Shown: positions 1 through 7,168 of the stretch, piece after piece
How positions within the stretch are numbered: the stretch's first letter is position 1
Layout: each line of letters opens with the position of its first letter
NCBI GenBank assembly: GCA_937907055.1
Contig: CALCTW010000055.1
Location: 1 to 21,066, forward strand
Source: an uncultured Clostridia bacterium
GTDB taxonomy: Bacteria > Bacillota > Clostridia > Christensenellales > Aristaeellaceae
Length of the DNA: 21,066 bases
Reading direction: 5' to 3'
Notes under the pieces: model-generated
What the model was told of the DNA's origin: nothing
The model's input: only the letters and a program-made list of their open reading frames with translations
Databases searched by the model: none
Made by a program: the position numbers and the translations under genes

Positions 1-375
1 CGTGTCAACATTGAGCGTATGGGCATTGGGCATCTGGTCAAACGCTGCTACCGGGAGCTGTCCGGTGGTCAGCAGCAGCGTGTTCTGCTGGCTCGCGCCC
101 TGTGTGCCACGCAGCACATTCTGCTGCTGGATGAGCCGGTCGCCGGTCTTGATCCCAAGGTGACGCTGGAAATGTATCAGCTCATCGCCCGGCTCAACGG
201 CGAAGAGGGCGTGACTATCATTATGATCTCCCATGACCTGCATGCTGCTTTGCAGTATGCAACACACATCCTGCACATCGGTGAAACGACTTTCTTCGGC
301 ACACGCGCGGAGTATCTGCAAACTCCGCTGGCCCGGCGTTTCCTGATGACGGAAGGCGGTGAAGCTAATGCTTGA
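1..375 (+). CDS. Metal (Zn/Mn-type) ABC transporter ATP-binding protein, 5' partial
   Basis: This is the C-terminal 124 residues of an ABC transporter ATPase; the frame is open from base 1, so the start and the Walker A motif lie outside the window. Visible motifs, in order, are the signature ELSGGQQQR, Walker B ILLLDEP, the D-loop AGLDP and the H-loop histidine in MISHD. It should hydrolyse ATP on the cytoplasmic side to drive the permease encoded next, whose start overlaps this gene by 8 bases. The partner belongs to the ABC-3 family, which imports zinc or manganese, so this is a ZnuC/MntB-like subunit. The metal cannot be told from sequence. The substrate-binding protein is not in the window and may lie upstream. 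Confidence 0.93.
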   Translation, partial: RVNIERMGIGHLVKRCYRELSGGQQQRVLLARALCATQHILLLDEPVAGLDPKVTLEMYQLIARLNGEEGVTIIMISHDLHAALQYATHILHIGETTFFGTRAEYLQTPLARRFLMTEGGEANA

Positions 376-1213
376 CATGCTGAAAATGTACCTGCAATTC
401 CCCTTTGTACGGTATGCGCTGATCGTAGGTGTGCTCATCGCCCTGTGTTCGTCACTGCTGGGCGTGACACTGGTGCTCAAGCGTTTCTCCTTTATCGGGG
501 ACGGCTTGTCCCATGTGGCCTTCGGCGCCATGGCGATTGCGGGCATTGTGAACCTGACGGATAATATGCTGCTGGTTTTGCCCATTACCGTCGTGAGCGC
601 GGTGCTGCTTCTGCGTACCGGTCAGAATACGAAGATCAAGGGCGACGCGGCCATCGCTATGATCTCAGTGGGCGCGCTGGCCATCGGATATCTGTTGCTG
701 AATCTTTTTTCCTCATCCACCAACCTCTCCGGTGATGTCTGCTCCACGCTGTTCGGCTCTACCTCTATCCTTACGCTGAGGATTTCTGAAGTATGGCTGT
801 GCGTGGGATTGTCTGTGGCGGTGGTCAGTATCTTTATTCTTTTCTACAACAAGATCTTCGCCGTTACCTTCGATGAGGATTTCGCAAATGCCATTGGCAC
901 CCGTGCGCAGGCCTACAACCTGCTCATTGCCATTGTCATCGCGGTCATCATCGTGCTGGCGATGAATCTGGTGGGATCATTGCTGATCTCGGCTCTGGTC
1001 ATTTTCCCGGCCATGTCGGCCATGCGGTTGTTCGGCAGCTTCAAGTCGGTCACCATCTGCTCGGCGGTGCTGTCAGTGTGCTGCGCGCTGCTCGGCATAC
1101 TCATTTCCATCCTCGCAAGCACGCCGGTAGGATCCACCATTGTAGCCGTGGATATTGCTGCGTTCTTCATATTCTCTCTTCTTGCAAGAATCGTTGGAGG
1201 TGTACGTCGATGA
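368..1213 (+). CDS. Metal ABC transporter permease (ABC-3 family, ZnuB-like)
   Basis: A 281-residue polytopic membrane protein with about eight hydrophobic segments. The family motif GDGLSHVAFGAMAIAG lies near residue 48, and a conserved SLLISALVIFPAMSA segment lies in the second half. It forms the membrane channel of a zinc or manganese importer with the ATPase just upstream. I chose ATG 368 because the purine-rich AAGGCGGTG sits at a suitable distance before it; an in-frame GTG at 359 is possible but lies inside that site. The stop overlaps the next start as ATGA, so the three genes are probably translationally coupled. Length is usual for the family. Zinc versus manganese is not resolved. 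Confidence 0.93.
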   Translation: MLDMLKMYLQFPFVRYALIVGVLIALCSSLLGVTLVLKRFSFIGDGLSHVAFGAMAIAGIVNLTDNMLLVLPITVVSAVLLLRTGQNTKIKGDAAIAMISVGALAIGYLLLNLFSSSTNLSGDVCSTLFGSTSILTLRISEVWLCVGLSVAVVSIFILFYNKIFAVTFDEDFANAIGTRAQAYNLLIAIVIAVIIVLAMNLVGSLLISALVIFPAMSAMRLFGSFKSVTICSAVLSVCCALLGILISILASTPVGSTIVAVDIAAFFIFSLLARIVGGVRR

Positions 1214-1695
1214 AAAAGGTGATCTGTGTTCTGATGCTTTGTGTAATGTGTGTGTCCCTGTTGTGCGGTTGTACAACCGGAGACGCTGATGCGATCGAAC
1301 CGGTAAAGACATCCACAGAGATTTACAACGATTCAGATGTGCAACTGGATCTGAGCCTGATGAGCGGTACGGTCGTTTATTCCATGCTTTCCAATATCAT
1401 GTATGAGCCTGACAAATATATCGGACAGGTGATCCGGCTTGCAGGTTACTACAGTGTATGGGAGGATCCCGAAACGGGTATGATTTATCATTCCTGCGTG
1501 ATTCCGGACGCCACTGCCTGCTGCGCGCAGGGGATGGAATTTGTATGGGCCGGTGAACACACCAATCCGGATGATTATCCTGAGCTCGGTACGGACATGA
1601 TCGTGACCGGTAAGCTGGAAAGCTACATGGAGGGCGAATACATGTATCTGCACCTGGTGAATGCAGATGTGCAGTGGTTGACGGAGGAGCGATAA
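1210..1695 (+). CDS. Small lipoprotein coupled to metal ABC transporter, unknown function
   Basis: A 161-residue exported protein. Residues 1-20 are a lipoprotein signal (MKKVICVLMLC...) ending in a lipobox, LLCGC, with Cys21 as the likely lipidated residue; it should sit on the outer face of the membrane. The mature part has two strand-rich segments, YIGQVIRLAGYYSV and DMIVTGKLESY, that look like an OB-fold barrel, and a Cys cluster, HSCVIPDATACC. The start overlaps the permease stop (ATGA), so it is almost certainly made with the transporter, and a role in metal binding or delivery is a reasonable inference. The pattern loosely recalls the C-terminal part of YcgQ/TIGR03943 proteins, which often sit near zinc transporters, but I cannot confirm homology. 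An upstream in-frame start at 1078 would lie inside the permease gene and is rejected. Confidence 0.8.
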   Translation: MKKVICVLMLCVMCVSLLCGCTTGDADAIEPVKTSTEIYNDSDVQLDLSLMSGTVVYSMLSNIMYEPDKYIGQVIRLAGYYSVWEDPETGMIYHSCVIPDATACCAQGMEFVWAGEHTNPDDYPELGTDMIVTGKLESYMEGEYMYLHLVNADVQWLTEER

Positions 1696-1697
1696 AT

Positions 1698-1735
1698 TGC
1701 CCACCTGCAGATACTTCTGCAGGTTGGTGCTTTTT
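1698..1735 (+). terminator. Intrinsic terminator of the metal transporter operon (first of two)
   Basis: A perfect 9-bp stem, ACCTGCAGA (1703-1711) with TCTGCAGGT (1716-1724), closes a TACT loop. A TTTTT run follows at 1731-1735. It begins 8 bases after the lipoprotein stop. Confidence 0.75.
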
Positions 1736-1747
1736 GAAAATATAGGT

Positions 1748-1779
1748 GGCCGGTGCTATGATACACCGGCCGTTTTTTT
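1748..1779 (+). terminator. Strong intrinsic terminator (second of a tandem pair)
   Basis: A perfect 8-bp GC-rich stem, GGCCGGTG (1748-1755) with CACCGGCC (1764-1771), is followed by one G and seven T residues. It follows the first hairpin by about a dozen bases and isolates the transporter operon from the next gene. Confidence 0.88.
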
Positions 1780-1967
1780 GTATATTTCAGATTTTTTCGC
1801 ACGGATCATTTTGCCGAAAATGGTGGAGCGAATAGAAAATATTAGTTTTTGTCATGAGCCGGAATACGATGAGTATTGCGTGCAGTGAAATATATGGCAT
1901 TTGAAAGCGTGCATTTACATGACATTTGGGGTATGCAGAGAATTCTATTATTTAACAGGATTCTGTA

Positions 1968-1996
1968 TTGAAAATATATCATTTTTGCATTATGAT
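1968..1996 (+). promoter_or_regulatory. Predicted sigma-A-type promoter for the DUF6273 gene
   Basis: TTGAAA (1968-1973), a 17-base spacer and TATGAT (1991-1996): five of six consensus bases in each box. Transcription would start near 2003, leaving a leader of roughly 77 bases before ATG 2080. Confidence 0.5.
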
Positions 1997-2079
1997 ATCT
2001 ATATTGACATATTCGCACATTGGTCCTCATGCACATGAACCGCTTTCTGATAAAAATTCATCATCTGGAGGAAAAAGAA

Positions 2080-3357
2080 ATGAAACGGAATACCTGTTTG
2101 AGCATCCTTCTGGTTGGAGCGTTCCTTCTTATTTTTACGGTTTCTTCTGCATTGGCGCTCACCACTACGGAAAAAGAAAATCTTTACAATGCTACCCTGC
2201 AGGAACTTGAAACCTACCTTGAAAATCCGAATGATCCCGATAAGAGCTTGGAATACATCATCGATCATTTTGAACAGCTGGATAATTATGAATTCAGCAA
2301 ACAGTTGCGTTTTTTCGCGCTGGCATTGCAACAAATAGAAAATAACATATATGACAGCAAACTGGATTTCTACATCGACACTTTGATTTCGAATGAAAAA
2401 TTCAATCAGTATGTTCATGGTCTTGATAAAAGCAAGATCTGCACAGCCGGGGAACTGTCACTTTATCGTTCCGCCTGTGAAGCACAGTATAAAGGAGATT
2501 CCGAAGCCGCTGTCGCGTTCTATCGCCAGTGCAACGGCTTTTATGACAGTGACAGCCGTATGGAAAAACTGTATGGTACGGCATATCAGAATAATTATGA
2601 TATCGCGATAAACTACTTTGAAAACGGCGATTATAACAACGCCTACATCTTTTTCAATAAGACCAGAAACTATAAGGATTCGGACGATTATATGACATGG
2701 ATCGTCGGAAAACTGGGCTATATCCCCGGTGAAAGCACGCCTGAGCGGGTAACGTCTGCTCCCAAGAGAGAGGTTACCCCGGTTCCCTATCGTCAGTTGT
2801 ATGAAGGACAGAGGATCTATCTGGGAAATTATCCTCAGTCATCGGATATGAATAGCCAGTCGATCGAGTGGTACGTGATCCATGTGGATGGAGATCACGC
2901 GCTGCTGCTGAGCGTCAAGGGCCTGAACGCAATGGCTTTTGACAACAACAAGAACAGTTGGTATAACAGCGAGATCAAGACTTGGCTGAACAACGGCTTT
3001 ACCCGTACAGCATTCAGCTCGATCGAGCAGAACGCGCTCGACTATTATGATCCCGCCGGAGCAAAGGTTTTTCTGCTGAGTGAGTATGAAGTAAATGCAT
3101 ATTTGTCATTTGATATGCTGAAATGCTATGTGACGCCGTATGCCATGACCAATAAAACACAGGGACGTGTTTCGGCAACTGTCGGCAAGTATGGCTATGC
3201 TTGGTGGTGGCTACGGGATGACGGAACTGATTACCTGTGCACAAAAGGCGTAAAGGCCAATGAAAGCTGTGATATTTCTACACGCGGTGTGGAACGCAAC
3301 CGGGATTTTTACACAGTCAGACCGGCAATCTGGATCGATTTGAGAAAAATGCCTTGA
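2080..3357 (+). CDS. Secreted protein with helical-repeat region and C-terminal DUF6273 domain
   Basis: A 425-residue exported protein. Residues 1-26 form a Sec signal peptide with a likely cleavage site after ALA. Residues of about 30-220 are helical and TPR-like, with repeats of the type FYRQCNGFYDSDSR and FFNKTRNYKDSDDY. A Pro/Thr-rich linker follows, then from about residue 244 a DUF6273 domain: YLGNYPQ, IEWYVI, ALLLS, WLNNGF, VFLLSEYEV, WWWLRDDG and a final VRPAIWI. DUF6273 is common in secreted and surface proteins of gut Firmicutes; its activity is not known to me. I chose ATG 2080 because GGAGG stands 9 bases before it and the signal peptide begins there; an in-frame start at 2020 lacks both. 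The gene is richer in A+T than its neighbours and stands alone between terminators. Confidence 0.85.
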   Translation: MKRNTCLSILLVGAFLLIFTVSSALALTTTEKENLYNATLQELETYLENPNDPDKSLEYIIDHFEQLDNYEFSKQLRFFALALQQIENNIYDSKLDFYIDTLISNEKFNQYVHGLDKSKICTAGELSLYRSACEAQYKGDSEAAVAFYRQCNGFYDSDSRMEKLYGTAYQNNYDIAINYFENGDYNNAYIFFNKTRNYKDSDDYMTWIVGKLGYIPGESTPERVTSAPKREVTPVPYRQLYEGQRIYLGNYPQSSDMNSQSIEWYVIHVDGDHALLLSVKGLNAMAFDNNKNSWYNSEIKTWLNNGFTRTAFSSIEQNALDYYDPAGAKVFLLSEYEVNAYLSFDMLKCYVTPYAMTNKTQGRVSATVGKYGYAWWWLRDDGTDYLCTKGVKANESCDISTRGVERNRDFYTVRPAIWIDLRKMP

Positions 3358-3399
3358 TCCCGCAAGGTATTTAAGCATAATCTTTTCGTTATATAGAAT

Positions 3400-3435
3400 A
3401 AGGGTGGCCTGTGCATGATGACACGGGCCGCCCTT
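3400..3435 (+). terminator. Hairpin terminator after the DUF6273 gene
   Basis: A 14-bp stem with two G-U pairs, AAGGGTGGCCTGTG (3400-3413) with CACGGGCCGCCCTT (3422-3435), closes an 8-base loop. The following T-run is weak (AGTTTA). It could also stop minus-strand transcription leaving nagA, whose end is about 160 bases away. I see no gene between 3358 and 3597. Confidence 0.6.
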
Positions 3436-3597
3436 AGTTTATCCAAACACAGATAAAAAGCATTTTCAGTCTGCAGCGGGAAACAGAGTCTGATATGCTG
3501 CAGGTCATTGAGAACTTCATTAAAAAATCAAACAAGTTCTCAACGGTAAGGCTGAATCTCTCTTCGAATCAGGGGATCATTTTCATTGAAAAGTTGC

Positions 3598-4746
3598 TCA
3601 GGACTGATATACGACCCTTCCGCCCACGATGGTGCTGCAAACATTCAGCGTATCATCCAGCAGCAGAAGATCGGCATCGTAACCGGCGCGGAGGAAGCCC
3701 TTATGATCCGCGATGCGGAGGAGGGTAGCGGGATTGGCCGTGAGCAGGGGAAGGATCCTTTCGAGCGGTTCCTTGGTAAAGGCGATGAGATTGCGAAACG
3801 CGTTGATCGCGGTGAGCGTGGAGCCGGCGCGGACACCGGTTTCGGGAAGGGTGGCATCGCCGTCACGGACGATGACATCATTGACGCCCAGCTTGTATTG
3901 ACCATCCGGCAATCCGGCGGCCATAATGCTGTCGGTGATGGCAACGGCACGGTCGTAGCCGATGCAGCGCAGGATCAGCCTGATCGTTTCGGGATGCAGG
4001 TGACGGCCGTCACAGATCATTTCGCACCGGCAGTCGCTGTTCAGGGCAGCGCCGACGATGCCGGGCTCGTGATGGTGGAAGGGGCGCATGGCATTGAAGA
4101 GATGCGTAGCGCTGCGCGCGCCGGCTTCGATGGCCTCGGCGGCTTGCGCGCAGGTGGCGCCGCTGTGACCGATGGCAATGACGATCTCATCTTTGAACGC
4201 GCGGATCAGCGGGATCACGCCTTCCACCTCGGGGGAGACGGTCATGTAGCGGATGACGCCCGGGAACTGATCCAGCCAGCCGCGGAGCAGGGCGGGATCG
4301 CCTTTGCGGAGCAGATGCTCCGGCATCGCGCCTTTATAGGCAGGGGCAAGAAACGGGCCTTCCAGATGAACGCCCAGCAATTGCGCTCCGGGCGCGCCGT
4401 CTGTCATGACAGCCCGGGCATCAGAAAGGCAGGACGCGGTGGTTTCGGGCGTATCGGTCAGCACACTGGCCTGAAAGGCTGTCGTGCCCTGTGAAGCAAA
4501 GAACGCGGAGAGCTTGCGCAGACCCTCCTGCCCGGCTTGATTCACATCAACGCCGCAGCCGCCGTGTGTGTGGATATCGATAAAACCGGGAACGACCTTC
4601 TTTCCGGAAGCGTCGATGACATTCGGGCAGGGCCGGGCATGAAGATCACCGATTTCGGTGATGCGGCCGTTCTCGCACAGTATATCGGCTTTCACAAACG
4701 CGCCTTCCTGATAGATCTGACCGCCTTTGATCAGTAAATTCTGCAT
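3598..4746 (-). CDS. nagA: N-acetylglucosamine-6-phosphate deacetylase
   Basis: A 382-residue cytoplasmic enzyme of the amidohydrolase superfamily that removes acetate from GlcNAc-6-phosphate, giving glucosamine-6-phosphate during amino-sugar and cell-wall recycling. Metal and active-site motifs are all present: HTH at residues 59-61 (GFIDIHTHGG), Glu129 in HLEGPF, His194 in IGHSGA, His215 in ATHLFNAM, and the catalytic Asp272 in AITDS. Length is normal for NagA. The start ATG is preceded by CGGAGGA at good spacing. Its usual partner nagB is not adjacent, so the gene appears monocistronic in this window. It runs against the preceding gene and away from the next operon. Confidence 0.96.
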   Translation of the reverse strand: MQNLLIKGGQIYQEGAFVKADILCENGRITEIGDLHARPCPNVIDASGKKVVPGFIDIHTHGGCGVDVNQAGQEGLRKLSAFFASQGTTAFQASVLTDTPETTASCLSDARAVMTDGAPGAQLLGVHLEGPFLAPAYKGAMPEHLLRKGDPALLRGWLDQFPGVIRYMTVSPEVEGVIPLIRAFKDEIVIAIGHSGATCAQAAEAIEAGARSATHLFNAMRPFHHHEPGIVGAALNSDCRCEMICDGRHLHPETIRLILRCIGYDRAVAITDSIMAAGLPDGQYKLGVNDVIVRDGDATLPETGVRAGSTLTAINAFRNLIAFTKEPLERILPLLTANPATLLRIADHKGFLRAGYDADLLLLDDTLNVCSTIVGGRVVYQS

Positions 4747-4778
4747 CGTTCATTCCTCCGGTGTGTATTGGCATTGCT

Positions 4779-4784
4779 ATTGTA
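4779..4784 (-). promoter_or_regulatory. Possible -10 box for nagA
   Basis: On the minus strand TACAAT lies about 35 bases before the nagA start. No clear -35 box stands 17 bases upstream (TTTTAA is the best match), so this is tentative. Confidence 0.3.
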
Positions 4785-4914
4785 TAACGGGGAATGGGAT
4801 TTTAAAAGTTCTTTTTTATGCTGATTTCTCAAAGCCGCGGGAATGTGCCGTTTATGAGGTTTTCTGTCCGCGATGGAAGGGCTGAAGAAGTGATGATTTT
4901 ACAGTTGTGATGAC

Positions 4915-4943
4915 TTGACCCTGTATCCCGCAGAACCTATAAT
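4915..4943 (+). promoter_or_regulatory. Near-consensus sigma-A-type promoter of the hydrolase operon
   Basis: TTGACC (4915-4920), exactly 17 bases, then a perfect TATAAT (4938-4943). Transcription would begin near 4950, about 60 bases before the first ATG. The promoter covers the first bases of the longest open frame in this region, which supports placing the real start of the first gene downstream at 5011. Confidence 0.8.
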
Positions 4944-5010
4944 AGAAGCAGGAGAATCGGCAGGAAAACAGGGATGTATTCAGGATGGGAAAAGGAGGCG
5001 CGTGACGGAG

Positions 5011-5574
5011 ATGGTGGAGATCCGTGTGGAACGGAGCGACCGCAGATCAATCGGAATGACGATCAAAAATGAAAATCTGGTCGTTGTGCGCGCTCCGCTG
5101 CGAATGAGCAAATACGAGATCGAACGGTTCATCCAAGCCCATCAGGGATGGCTGCAAAGCCATCTGGCAAAGATGCGCGCGCAGAAGGCAAAAGCTGAAA
5201 GCATGACGATCGATGACGCGCGGATAGAAGCGCTGAAGAAAAAGGCGAAGGAAGTGATCCCGCCCAAGGCGGCTTTCTGGGCCCGGAAGCTGGGCGTGGA
5301 TTATGGCAGGATCTCGATACGCTGCCAGAAAAGCAAGTGGGGTTCCTGCTCCGCGAAGGGTGATCTGAATTTTAATTGTCTGCTGATGCTCTGCCCGGAG
5401 GCGTGTATCGACTATGTGGTGATCCACGAACTGTGTCACCGGAAGGAAATGAATCATTCGGCCAGATTCTACGCGTATGTGGAAAGCATGATGCCCAACT
5501 GGCGGCAGGCGCGCGCCTGGCTGAAAAATGACGGGCAGGCTTTGATCGCAGCCCGCTTCAGTGACGAAGACTGA
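5011..5574 (+). CDS. YgjP-like M48-type metallopeptidase-fold protein
   Basis: A 187-residue protein of the YgjP/DUF45 family. The zinc site is complete: HELCH at residues 139-143 (an HExxH motif) and a further ligand in MNHS at about residue 149. The typical lead-in SKWGSCSAKGDLNFN lies at residues 108-122, and the N-terminal strand region, SDRRSIGMTI then VVVRAPLR, is also characteristic. E. coli YgjP has been reported as a nucleotide pyrophosphatase, so a peptidase role should not be assumed. ATG 5011 is my choice: AGGAGG lies 12 bases before it and a shorter GGAG abuts it. GTG 5002 is too close to the Shine-Dalgarno site. This is the first of four co-directional genes. Confidence 0.88.
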   Translation: MVEIRVERSDRRSIGMTIKNENLVVVRAPLRMSKYEIERFIQAHQGWLQSHLAKMRAQKAKAESMTIDDARIEALKKKAKEVIPPKAAFWARKLGVDYGRISIRCQKSKWGSCSAKGDLNFNCLLMLCPEACIDYVVIHELCHRKEMNHSARFYAYVESMMPNWRQARAWLKNDGQALIAARFSDED

Positions 5575-5631
5575 AGAAGAAAACACAGCGCTCCAAATCG
5601 CGTGAAAGCAGAAGGGAGGGAGCGGACGCGC

Positions 5632-6480
5632 ATGGAAGAGAGAAAAGTGCACAGGCCGAACCGACTGGGGCTGTTCATGAACAGGCTGCCGAAGATTCGG
5701 ATCCTGTATCCGCTCTACCGGGCATCGAAGCTGTACCGAACGGAAAACATACTTTATTTTGAGCAGCTGCCAGCGGAACTGGATGGCCTGCGCGTTGTTT
5801 TTGCCGCGGATATCCATTACGGAGCCTACCTGAGCCGGGAACGCGTACTGGATCTAGCAGCGCGGATGAATGCTGAAAAGGGTGATCTGATCCTGCTTGG
5901 CGGCGATTTCGGAGAGGATACCGCGGCATCGCTCGCGCTGTGGCAGGAGATCCGGCCTTGTTTTGAGGCAAGATGGGGCGTTTATGCTGTGCCCGGCAAT
6001 CATGATCTGACGGATCCTGACAGGCGAAAGGAACTGACTGAGGCAATGAAGGATGCAGCGGCGGTTCTGCTGACGAACCGCGCGGTCGATCTGCCGGTGA
6101 ACGGCGGGAGGATCACGTTGGCCGGGGTGGATGATATTTATATGGGTGCTCCGTCTGAAGATCTGTTGGAGAAGGAATGCAAAGGGAAGGGATTCACGAT
6201 CCTGCTGACCCATTCCCCGGATGTGCTGCCGGCCTATTTTGAAAAGCATGAGAAAGCGCATTTCGATCTTGTTCTGTGCGGTCACACGCACGGCGGACAG
6301 ATTGCGGTAGCCGGCAAGGCGATCCACAGCAGCAGCCGCTTCGGCAATCGCTATAACATGGGGCAAAAGAATGAGAACGGCGCGACGATCCTGATCACGC
6401 AGGGGGTGGGGACCAGTATGCTCCCGATCCGCTGGGGAACGAAGCCGGAATATCATGTGATCACGTTAAGAAAGAAATGA
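5632..6480 (+). CDS. Metallophosphoesterase (YkuE/calcineurin-like)
   Basis: A 282-residue calcineurin-like phosphoesterase. The five metal-binding blocks are present and intact: D60xH62 (AADIHYG), GGDF at residues 90-93, GNHD at 122-125, His194 in LLTHSPD and GHTHGG at 217-222. A short positively charged N-terminus and a weakly hydrophobic stretch recall YkuE-type proteins, which act at the membrane, but I see no clear transmembrane helix. The substrate is unknown. ATG 5632 follows a GGGAGGG stretch. The stop overlaps the first possible start of the next gene (ATGA at 6477), so coupling is likely. Confidence 0.9.
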   Translation: MEERKVHRPNRLGLFMNRLPKIRILYPLYRASKLYRTENILYFEQLPAELDGLRVVFAADIHYGAYLSRERVLDLAARMNAEKGDLILLGGDFGEDTAASLALWQEIRPCFEARWGVYAVPGNHDLTDPDRRKELTEAMKDAAAVLLTNRAVDLPVNGGRITLAGVDDIYMGAPSEDLLEKECKGKGFTILLTHSPDVLPAYFEKHEKAHFDLVLCGHTHGGQIAVAGKAIHSSSRFGNRYNMGQKNENGATILITQGVGTSMLPIRWGTKPEYHVITLRKK

Positions 6481-6494
6481 TCGGAGAAATGAAG

Positions 6495-7166
6495 ATGTAC
6501 AAAACAGAAATGCACTGCCATTCGGCGCCTGTCAGCCGCTGCGCGCACGCCGGGGCGGAGGTGATCGTGGAGCGCTATACAGCGGCCGGATACAGCACGG
6601 TGGTGCTGACCAATCATATCAGCCGGTGGAATTTTGAAAACTACGATTTTGCATCATGGAATGACATGATGGATTTTTACCTGAAGGACTACCATGATCT
6701 GCAAAAGGCAGCGGAGGGCAAACTGAATATCCTGCTCGGTGCTGAGATCCAGCTTGATCTGAATCACAATGATTATCTGATCTACGGGCTGAATGAGGAA
6801 AAACTGCGCGGCCTGGGCGATGTGCTTCCGCTGGGCTTCCGGCAGTTTACCGACCGTGTGCATGAGCAGGGCTGCCTGATCTATCAGGCGCATCCGATGC
6901 GATTTGGCATGACGCTGATGAATCCCGACTGGGACGGGCATTATGATGGGATCGAGGGTCATAACGCGCATGATCATCATGATTCCCATAATGATCTGGC
7001 ACAGCTGTGGGCGGCAAAACTGGGCCTCCCCATGAGCAGCGGCAGTGATTTTCATGATCCGGAAGGACATATCGGCGGCGGTATCCTGACAGAAAGGCCG
7101 ATCATGACCATGACAGAACTGATGAACACACTGAAGAGCGGCGCGTATGAACTGATCAGGGAATAA
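6495..7166 (+). CDS. PHP domain phosphoesterase
   Basis: A 223-residue protein of the PHP (polymerase and histidinol phosphatase) superfamily. Metal ligands fit the family: HxH at residues 7-9 (EMHCHS), Glu84 in LGAEIQL, His133 in QAHPMR and the D185xH187 pair in GSDFHD. Its substrate is not known. Between the last two motifs is an unusual His/Asp-rich loop at about 156-165. Three in-frame starts exist (6477, 6489, 6495); I prefer 6495 because GGAG at 6483-6486 stands 8 bases before it and the family motif begins a few residues later. It sits between a phosphoesterase and an alpha/beta hydrolase gene in the same operon. Confidence 0.87.
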   Translation: MYKTEMHCHSAPVSRCAHAGAEVIVERYTAAGYSTVVLTNHISRWNFENYDFASWNDMMDFYLKDYHDLQKAAEGKLNILLGAEIQLDLNHNDYLIYGLNEEKLRGLGDVLPLGFRQFTDRVHEQGCLIYQAHPMRFGMTLMNPDWDGHYDGIEGHNAHDHHDSHNDLAQLWAAKLGLPMSSGSDFHDPEGHIGGGILTERPIMTMTELMNTLKSGAYELIRE

Positions 7167-7168
7167 CG

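Larger units (their letters stand above)
1696..2079 (+). other. Intergenic region between metal transporter operon and DUF6273 gene
   Basis: A 384-base gap, AT-rich after base 1780. It holds the two terminators of the upstream operon and, near its right end, a promoter for the next gene. Short frames in it (for example 1697-1888) run across the terminators and have no ribosome site, so I see no gene here. Confidence 0.7.

Noticed and set aside
1697..1888. 63-codon frame after the lipoprotein gene
   Set aside because: It runs through two intrinsic terminators and has no ribosome site or recognisable sequence.
3586..4494. Plus-strand open frame of 302 codons
   Set aside because: It is the complement of nagA, which is complete with all metal ligands. 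The frame shows only Gly/Ala/Asp-rich low-information sequence.
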